DNA of 64,000 bases from positions 330,018-394,017 of the forward strand of contig JABJHA010000004.1 in NCBI GenBank assembly GCA_018662005.1, in the 5' to 3' direction. This DNA is from Rhodospirillaceae bacterium (GTDB lineage Bacteria; Pseudomonadota; Alphaproteobacteria; Rhodospirillales; JABHCV01). Position 1 is the stretch's first letter, and each line of letters starts with the position of its first letter. This document shows positions 58,465 to 64,000 of this stretch, one piece after another. The position numbers and the translations under genes are program-made. The notes beneath the pieces were generated by a model. That model saw nothing but the letters and a program-made list of their open reading frames with translations. It did not search any database and was not told the DNA's origin.

Positions 58465-58601
58465 TCAACAAGATTACCGTCAACATGCGGGTCAAGAGCA
58501 AGGCCAGTGTCGATGAACTCACCGATCTGGCGCTGTTCTCTCCGGTCTACGATATTATTTCGCCGGCGCTGCCGGTAGAGTTCACGCTCACCACATACTA
58601 A
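58465..58601 (+). pseudogene. OsmC-family gene, 3'-end fragment
   Basis: About 44 residues remain, NKITVNMRVKSKASVDELTD then LALFSPVYDIISPALPVEFT, ending TAA at 58599-58601. These resemble the C-terminal strands and helix of OsmC-type peroxide-reducing proteins. The N-terminal part with the active Cys is lost and the IS6-like start is fused in frame. Its normal terminator follows. Confidence 0.6.
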
Positions 58602-58618
58602 GTGAACGACAGTCGAAA

Positions 58619-58668
58619 CGAACGGGCTGGCTTTATCGAAATGAACGATAAACCCGGCCCGTTTTTTT
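58619..58668 (+). terminator. Rho-independent terminator after OsmC fragment
   Basis: AACGGGC...TTATCG and CGATAA...GCCCGTT form a stem ending in a T-run at 58662-58668. It marks the original end of the truncated gene and lies just before the convergent lipase gene. Confidence 0.85.
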
Positions 58669-58682
58669 AAAGCAAAGTGACT

Positions 58683-59648
58683 TTATCCGGCCCGGGCGCT
58701 GATCCACTTTTCGATATCACGCCAGACGGTCTCGCCCTGCAGATCGCGGGTCAGCATATGGTAGCCGTTAGCGTAGAAGATCACTTGCCGGACGGCTTTG
58801 CCGGTTTCGGGCAACCGGGAAAGCATCAGCTGGGTCGGTCCCTTTGGGATAATTTCATCTTTTTCCCCGTACAGTATCAGCATGGGCAGATCAATTTTGT
58901 GGGCCGCTTGAAGGGCTGCATCCATCAGGTTTGTCAGCCCGTAGACCGCATCAACCCTTGTTTTTTTGATGATCAGTGGATCCCGGCCCAAGGCGCGGAG
59001 CATTTCAATATTGTCCGAAGCCATGATCTTGAGGCCCTGGCCCGTCAATTTGGCCCTTGGCATGATGTGGCTGGAAAGCCATAACGCGGTGGTCTGGTAC
59101 CAGGGCATGGTTTCACGTCCCCAAACCGCCGGTGCGGATAATATGGCGCCGTCAATGTTCAGGGTCTGGTTCAGGTCGCGGGCTTTTTTCAAGGCTACCA
59201 TAACAACGGCGCCCCCCATGCTTTCACCAAACAGATAGAGCGGCGTGTCCGGATGGCGGACCCGAACAAGGGCGATAATCGTTTCAAGATCCTGTGTTAA
59301 GGCTGCAACGCCGGGCCAGATTCCGGCCTCCGGGGTCGCGCCAAAGCCGCGTTGATCAAAGGCATAGGTGGCGACGCCGCGGCTCGTCAGAAAGCTTCCG
59401 GGTCCATCAAAGAAATTGCTGTAATCGTTAAAGCCGTGCACGGCGATGATAACGGCTGTCGGGTTTTGGTCTTCAGGCATCCACCTGCGCAGCGGCATAC
59501 TTGACCCGTCATGGGCGATGAAATGATCACTGTTCAGACGCGGCATTGCTGTTTCATTCCTGGGTTGTTGAATATCTGGGGACGCGCAACCGCCCAGCAT
59601 TGTCATCAGCATTAACGTGGCCACAGCCATTAATGCCCGGGACGCCAT
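58683..59648 (-). CDS. Lipoprotein alpha/beta hydrolase (lysophospholipase/monoglyceride lipase-like)
   Basis: A 321-residue hydrolase with a lipoprotein signal peptide: MASRALMAVATLMLMTMLGG followed by the lipobox Cys. The chain then shows an HG oxyanion stretch VIIAVHGFNDYSNFF, the nucleophile elbow LFGESMGGAVVMVAL (Ser), acid in LYGEKDEIIP and His in NGYHMLTRDL. It should be anchored in the outer membrane or periplasm and cleave acylglycerols or lysophospholipids. Its start codon overlaps the stop of the ABC ATPase gene as TAATG, so the two are coupled. Confidence 0.88.
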   Translation of the reverse strand: MASRALMAVATLMLMTMLGGCASPDIQQPRNETAMPRLNSDHFIAHDGSSMPLRRWMPEDQNPTAVIIAVHGFNDYSNFFDGPGSFLTSRGVATYAFDQRGFGATPEAGIWPGVAALTQDLETIIALVRVRHPDTPLYLFGESMGGAVVMVALKKARDLNQTLNIDGAILSAPAVWGRETMPWYQTTALWLSSHIMPRAKLTGQGLKIMASDNIEMLRALGRDPLIIKKTRVDAVYGLTNLMDAALQAAHKIDLPMLILYGEKDEIIPKGPTQLMLSRLPETGKAVRQVIFYANGYHMLTRDLQGETVWRDIEKWISARAG

Positions 59649-60589
59649 TAGCGGCCATCGCTTGTTGATGTCAGGGACAGAAAAATATCCTCAAGCTCGG
59701 CTTCTTTGGTCACCAGATCGGTAATGCTTAAACCCGCCTCAGCGATGGCGCCGAGGATTTCACCACTGTTGTTTTTGCTTGGCGGATAGCAGATACGCAG
59801 ACGCTGATCACTTTTAAGTTCGACATTAAAGGGTTTCAGGGCTTCGGGAATGCCGGATAGTTTCTCGCCGACGGTGACGGTCATTTCCTTGGCGTCAAGC
59901 CTGCGCAACAGGGAGTCCGTTGCTTCACATGTAATCATTTTGCCGTGATCGATGATGGCGATGGTGTCACACAGTTGTTCGGCTTCTTCCAGATAATGGG
60001 TGGTCAGCAGCACCGTTGTTCCCTGTTCGTTGAGCTGGCGCACGTATGACCATAATTGACGGCGCAGGTTGACGTCGACCCCCGCCGTGGGTTCATCAAG
60101 CACCAGCACCGGGGGGCTGTGGACCATTGCCTTGGCGACCAGCAGGCGGCGACGCATCCCACCTGAAAGGGTGCGCGCATAGGCATCGGCCTTGTCGAGA
60201 AGACCGACGGCTTCCAGGATTTCATCGGAACGCCGGGCACGCGCCGGAACACCGTAGAGACCGGCCTGCAATTCAAGGGATTCCCGGGGCGTGAAGAAAG
60301 GATCAATATTCAATTCCTGGGGCACGATGCCAATTGACCTGCGGGCTGCGCGCATGTTGGCTTCGATGTCGTAACCCCAGATGCTGGCGCTGCCTGATGT
60401 CGGGATTACCAAACCGGCAAGAATGTTGATCAGGGTCGATTTACCGGCACCGTTTGGACCTAACAGGCCGAAAAACGAGCCTCGCGGAATGTTCAAGGAG
60501 ACGGCGTCCAGGGCGGGTTCTTGAGCGACGCCATTGCCGCCATCGTAGGTTTTGCTCAAATTGATGGTTTGGACCGCATTGTCTGTCAT
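59648..60589 (-). CDS. ABC transporter ATP-binding protein
   Basis: A 313-residue ATPase of the drug- or polysaccharide-exporter type: Walker A LLGPNGAGKST, signature TLSGGMRRRLLVA, Walker B VLVLDEPTAGVDV, and a C-terminal extension of about 80 residues common in CcmA/NodI-like subunits. I set the start at the ATG at 60589; the longer frame to 60739 overlaps the divergent zinc-finger gene and is not family sequence. No membrane partner is in the window. It is coupled to the lipoprotein hydrolase. Confidence 0.87.
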   Translation of the reverse strand: MTDNAVQTINLSKTYDGGNGVAQEPALDAVSLNIPRGSFFGLLGPNGAGKSTLINILAGLVIPTSGSASIWGYDIEANMRAARRSIGIVPQELNIDPFFTPRESLELQAGLYGVPARARRSDEILEAVGLLDKADAYARTLSGGMRRRLLVAKAMVHSPPVLVLDEPTAGVDVNLRRQLWSYVRQLNEQGTTVLLTTHYLEEAEQLCDTIAIIDHGKMITCEATDSLLRRLDAKEMTVTVGEKLSGIPEALKPFNVELKSDQRLRICYPPSKNNSGEILGAIAEAGLSITDLVTKEAELEDIFLSLTSTSDGR

Positions 60590-60706
60590 CGGGGTTGGCC
60601 AGCCTTTATCGTCAAAGAAGAAAATCGTATCACATGCGGGCTTTGAATGTCTGGCGGCAATCGCTATCATTGAAAGCTCGAAACATATTATGTCATAGGG
60701 TGCGCC

Positions 60707-60886
60707 ATGGAAGTCGAAGAAACCATTATCGTCGAACAATCAAGCGTCAGCTGTGACGGCGACGGCGGGCCGCTGGGCCATCCCAGGGTTTATCTGCAAA
60801 TAGGCAATGATGGTGAAATCGTCTGCCCGTATTGTTCGCGCACCTATAAACTTGCCGAGGGCGCGAGCCAGGCCGCCGGCCACTAA
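60707..60886 (+). CDS. Small CHCC zinc-finger protein (NDUFS6-like fold)
   Basis: A 59-residue protein, with the pattern SSVSCDGDGGPLGHPRVYLQ and EIVCPYCSRTYKLAEGA. Cys, His and the CPYC pair fit the zf-CHCC domain shared with the NDUFS6 subunit of complex I. In alphaproteobacteria such proteins are associated with respiratory complex I assembly or stability, by analogy. The start is the ATG at 60707 and the gene ends six bases before polA, so the two are co-transcribed. Confidence 0.85.
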   Translation: MEVEETIIVEQSSVSCDGDGGPLGHPRVYLQIGNDGEIVCPYCSRTYKLAEGASQAAGH

Positions 60887-60892
60887 TCCCCC

Positions 60893-63685
60893 GTGTCAAA
60901 AAAAGATTCATTATCCGATCCGCGCCACGTTTTCCTGATCGATGGCTCAGGATTCCTGTTTCGCGCCTACTACGGCATCAAGCAACGTATGACCCGGGCC
61001 GACGGCACCCTGGTCAATGCCGTGCACGGCTTCACGACAATGCTGATGAAGCTGATTGATGATACAGACGCCGACCACATCGCGGTTATTTTTGATAGCG
61101 CCCGCAAGACCTTCCGCAATGACATCTACCCCGAATACAAGGCCAACCGCGACGCCCCGCCCGATGACCTGATTCCACAATTCGAGCTGGTCCGCGAGGC
61201 GACCCGCGCGCTCAACGTCGCCTGCGTCGATATGCCCGGCTTTGAGGCCGATGACCTGATCGCCACCTACGCCAGGCTGGCCAAGGAAGGCGGCGCTGAC
61301 GTCACCGTGGTTTCTTCTGACAAGGACTTGATGCAACTGGTTGATGACAAGGTGACCATGTTCGACGCCATGAAAAACAGGGAAATCGGGCCTGAACAGG
61401 TGATGGAAAAATTTGGCGTCGGCCCGGACCGGGTGATCGAAGTGCAGGCCCTGGCTGGTGACGCGTCCGATAACGTTCCCGGCGTTCCCGGTATCGGTCT
61501 TAAAACGGCAGCCTTGTTGGTTAATGAATACGGTGACATGGAAGGGGTGCTGGCCCACGCCGGGGAGATCAAGCAGCCGAAGCGTCGGCAAAGCCTGATC
61601 GATCATGCAGAAGGCGCCCGTATTTCCAAAGAACTGGTGACCCTGAAAACAGATGTCCCGATCGACGTTCCTTTAAGTGACTTCGCCATAAAGCAGCCGG
61701 ACGGGGTGGAGCTGCTTGCCTTCCTCGCCGCACAGGATTTCAAGAAACTGACGGAGCGGGTGAAAAGCCGTTATGGCTTTGAGACTGCTGGTGAAGATTT
61801 GCCCGCCGCTGCCGCTGAAGATATCAAGGCCACTTACCAGCTGGTTCAGGATCTTGAGGCACTGGAGAACTGGCTTAGCCAATCCCGCGAAAAGGGTGTC
61901 GTTGCTGTTGATACGGAAACCACTTCTCTGGACGCAACCCAGGCCGAATTGGTCGGCGTGTCCCTTTCCACCGGGCCCGGCCGGGCCTGCTATATCCCGC
62001 TTGCCCACAAGGCGCCTGCGGCCCAAGGCATGTTTGATCTGGGCGACGGCGGTTCTGAAATTGGTGCGGACGATGGCCCCGAGCAGGTGGCCTTTGATCA
62101 GGCCCTGAAGTGCCTCAGCGATTTGTTTGCCGACCCAAGCGTTTTGAAAGTGGGCCACAACATCAAGTACGACGCCCAGGTGCTGGCCAACTATGGCATT
62201 ATTTTGAACGCCATCGATGACACCATGGTGCTTTCGTATGTTCTTGAAGGCGGCTTGCATGGTCATGGTCTTGATGAACTGGCGATGCTGCATTGTGATC
62301 ATTCGACGATTAAATTCAAGGAAGTGGCGGGTGCCGGCAAGGCGCAGGTGACGTTTGATTACGTCAGCCTTGAGGCGGCGCTGGACTATGCCGCCGAAGA
62401 CGCCGACATCACGGCCCGCCTGCACGGACTTCTCAAACCGCGTCTGGTCGACGAAGCCATGGTCACCGTTTACGAGACGCTGGAGCGGCCCCTGATTGGT
62501 GTGCTCGTGGATATGGAGCGCCACGGCATTAAAGTTGATGCGGTTGAGCTGAAACGCCTGAGCACCGATTTTGAAGCCCGTCTGGGCGATTTGGAAATTG
62601 AAATTCATGGCCTTGCCGGACACGACTTTAATGTCGGTTCACCCAAACAGCTTGGTGAAGTGCTGTTCGATGAAATGGATTTACCGGGCGGTAAAAAAGG
62701 CAAGACAGGCGCCTATGCTACCGGTGCGGAAATCCTTGAAAAACTGGCCGGTGATGGTCACGCCCTACCGCAAAAGGTTCTCGACTGGCGGCAACTGGCG
62801 AAACTGAAGAGCACCTATACGGACGCCCTGATCGCCCAGATTCATCCCGGCACCGGCCGGGTTCATACCTCGTATTCCATGGCCGGAACCTCGACCGGCA
62901 GGCTGGCATCATCAAATCCAAATCTGCAAAATATTCCGGTGCGCTCAGAAGAAGGCCGCAAGATCAGGAACGCCTTTATCGCCGAAGAAGGCTGTCAGTT
63001 ACTAAGCGCCGATTACTCACAAATTGAACTCAGGTTGCTGGCCCATGTCGCCGGTATAGACACCCTGATCGATGCCTTCAAATCCGGCGAGGATATTCAC
63101 GCGCTGACCGCCTCACAGGTCTTCGGGGTGCCGGTCGAAGGCATGGACCCGATGGTGCGCCGACAGGCCAAGGCGATTAACTTCGGCATTATCTATGGTA
63201 TTTCAGCCTTCGGTCTGGCCCGTCAGCTGGATATTTCCAATGGCGCGGCCTCTGACTACATCAACGCCTATTTCGAGCGCTATCCGGGCATTCGCACCTA
63301 CATGGATCAAACCAAGGAAGAGGCACGTAATCAGGGCTATGTTACGACCCTGTTTGGCCGCAAGTGCCATGTCCGCGGAATCGATGACAAAGCGCCGCAG
63401 ATGCGCGCCTTCGCCGAACGCGCCGCCATCAACGCGCCCATTCAGGGCGGTGCTGCCGATATTATCAAGCGGGCGATGATCGCCATGCCGGGTGCTTTGA
63501 GCCAGGCGGGTTTAAATGCCAAAATGTTGCTTCAGGTCCACGATGAACTGATCTTCGAGGTGCCGGATGAAGAAATCGAGGTAACGTCAGGCGTGGTTAA
63601 GAAAACTATGGAAAATGCAGCCCATCTGGATGTTCCATTGATTGTTGATGTCGGCATCGGCCATAATTGGAATGACGCCCATTAA
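60893..63685 (+). CDS. polA: DNA polymerase I
   Basis: The 930-residue polymerase has the full three-part structure. The 5'-3' exonuclease occupies about 1-290 (FLIDGSGFLFRAYYGIKQRM). The 3'-5' exonuclease follows, with VVAVDTETTSLDATQAELVG at about 340 keeping the Asp-x-Glu pair. The polymerase domain has motif A DYSQIELRLLAHVAGID at about 706, motif B RRQAKAINFGIIYG near 760 and motif C LLQVHDELIFEVP near 880. It repairs DNA and removes RNA primers. The start is a GTG at 60893, six bases after the zinc-finger gene. This is core genome. Confidence 0.97.
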   Translation: MSKKDSLSDPRHVFLIDGSGFLFRAYYGIKQRMTRADGTLVNAVHGFTTMLMKLIDDTDADHIAVIFDSARKTFRNDIYPEYKANRDAPPDDLIPQFELVREATRALNVACVDMPGFEADDLIATYARLAKEGGADVTVVSSDKDLMQLVDDKVTMFDAMKNREIGPEQVMEKFGVGPDRVIEVQALAGDASDNVPGVPGIGLKTAALLVNEYGDMEGVLAHAGEIKQPKRRQSLIDHAEGARISKELVTLKTDVPIDVPLSDFAIKQPDGVELLAFLAAQDFKKLTERVKSRYGFETAGEDLPAAAAEDIKATYQLVQDLEALENWLSQSREKGVVAVDTETTSLDATQAELVGVSLSTGPGRACYIPLAHKAPAAQGMFDLGDGGSEIGADDGPEQVAFDQALKCLSDLFADPSVLKVGHNIKYDAQVLANYGIILNAIDDTMVLSYVLEGGLHGHGLDELAMLHCDHSTIKFKEVAGAGKAQVTFDYVSLEAALDYAAEDADITARLHGLLKPRLVDEAMVTVYETLERPLIGVLVDMERHGIKVDAVELKRLSTDFEARLGDLEIEIHGLAGHDFNVGSPKQLGEVLFDEMDLPGGKKGKTGAYATGAEILEKLAGDGHALPQKVLDWRQLAKLKSTYTDALIAQIHPGTGRVHTSYSMAGTSTGRLASSNPNLQNIPVRSEEGRKIRNAFIAEEGCQLLSADYSQIELRLLAHVAGIDTLIDAFKSGEDIHALTASQVFGVPVEGMDPMVRRQAKAINFGIIYGISAFGLARQLDISNGAASDYINAYFERYPGIRTYMDQTKEEARNQGYVTTLFGRKCHVRGIDDKAPQMRAFAERAAINAPIQGGAADIIKRAMIAMPGALSQAGLNAKMLLQVHDELIFEVPDEEIEVTSGVVKKTMENAAHLDVPLIVDVGIGHNWNDAH

Positions 63686-63702
63686 AGTGGATTGGAGAGG
63701 CA

Positions 63703-63909
63703 GTGCCCAAGGAACTGAGAAAACTGGTTTTCGATGACGCCGAACTGCGGGCCGCCGCTTACGATTATTGCTTGCGTAACAGCGTCAATATCCCGCAAGC
63801 GCCTGTCGATGAAGTATTGGTCAGCGATAATGATGCCAGTGTTCTGGTGCTCAGGTTTTCTGGCTCTTCGACGTTGGAAGTGGAATTCAAGAAGTCATGT
63901 AGGGCGTAA
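63703..63909 (+). CDS. Hypothetical small protein
   Basis: A 68-residue protein, starting with GTG at 63703 (GAGAGG precedes it) and reading MPKELRKLVFDDAELRAAAY, then ASVLVLRFSGSSTLEVEFKK. It looks like a real small domain with alternating helix and strand, but I do not recognise the family. It follows polA by 17 bases and may be in the same transcript. Confidence 0.6.
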   Translation: MPKELRKLVFDDAELRAAAYDYCLRNSVNIPQAPVDEVLVSDNDASVLVLRFSGSSTLEVEFKKSCRA

Positions 63910-63953
63910 TCAGCTATCCTCTGTCATCATTTGCGACATCGGAGGGACAGGCA

Positions 63954-64000
63954 ATGGATGCTCAGGATGTATTGGCTCTTGGCCTCGGGGTTACGCCACC
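63954..64000 (+). CDS. ISL3-family transposase, 5' end only (cut by window)
   Basis: The first 15 codons, MDAQDVLALGLGVTP, match the start of ISL3-family transposases as I remember them (MxVQxxxALGLGVTPPW). GGAGGGA lies ten bases upstream. The gene continues beyond the window, so only a partial call is possible. Confidence 0.6.
   Translation, partial: MDAQDVLALGLGVTP

Noticed and set aside
1..64000. CRISPR array or tandem repeat array
   Set aside because: No regularly spaced repeats of 20-40 bases were seen anywhere in the window.

Overview
The window looks like a piece of an alphaproteobacterial chromosome, probably Rhodospirillales-like. The basis is overall protein character: a 930-residue PolA directly preceded by a small CHCC zinc-finger gene, high-GC metabolic genes, and liv-type transporters. 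I could run no database search, so the taxon is an inference. The window is a mosaic: a short core segment at the right end (about 58.6-63.9 kb) and a large accessory region to its left, built from several separately acquired blocks.

Left edge (0-4.2 kb): a broken phospholipase-D-like gene cut by an IS110/IS1111-type element, an FMN-binding glutamate-synthase-like protein with an N-terminal membrane segment, and the 3' end of a dead tyrosine integrase.

Catabolic cluster (4.3-38.9 kb, visibly high GC): about 30 genes read as uptake and breakdown of a cyclic or branched polyhydroxy acid. They include a split branched-chain-type ABC transporter (LivFH on minus, substrate-binding protein and LivMG on plus), an EamA exporter and a TauE/SafE exporter. 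Ring chemistry resembles the quinate/shikimate pathway: two shikimate-dehydrogenase-like enzymes, a type II dehydroquinase, and a protein with the layout of QuiC-type 3-dehydroshikimate dehydratase. Alongside are three Gfo/Idh/MocA dehydrogenases, SDRs and sugar-isomerase folds. A lower pathway is suggested by two 2-keto-4-pentenoate-hydratase-like enzymes, an HMG-CoA-lyase-like enzyme, an acylating-type aldehyde dehydrogenase, a ThDP enzyme, two fused CoA-transferases, acyl-CoA dehydrogenase, enoyl-CoA hydratase and MaoC-type hydratases. LysR and GntR regulators are present. No aromatic ring-cleavage dioxygenase of the pca or lig type is visible. The cluster lies between two near-identical copies of an integrase 3' end in direct orientation, 36 kb apart.

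Mobile block (37.3-44.5 kb): an IS481-type element with an exact 7-bp target duplication, a second IS110/IS1111-type element with 14-bp inverted repeats, a tRNA-Lys(CTT) 3'-half fragment acting as an attachment-site scar, a tyrosine integrase with unusual catalytic positions, an AlpA-like regulator and two or three phage or island replication-type genes of lower GC.

Nitrogen-compound cluster (45.4-58.3 kb, lower GC): a long minus-strand operon (glutamine-synthetase-like ligase, metallophosphoesterase, amino-acid permease, nucleotidyltransferase-fold protein, alpha/beta hydrolase, EamA exporter), a TetR regulator, a plus-strand pair (DUF1116/AllG-like protein and MetX-like hydrolase), an arginase-family ureohydrolase and a flavodoxin-type reductase. 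Two matching 20-bp operator-like sequences, one before each operon, tie the cluster together. The cluster is bracketed by two same-direction left-end remnants of an IS6-like element; the right one is fused to the tail of an OsmC-type gene.

Right edge (58.6-64 kb): OsmC tail with its terminator, a lipoprotein lysophospholipase coupled to an ABC ATPase, the zinc-finger gene, polA, a small conserved-looking ORF and the start of an ISL3-type transposase cut by the window end.
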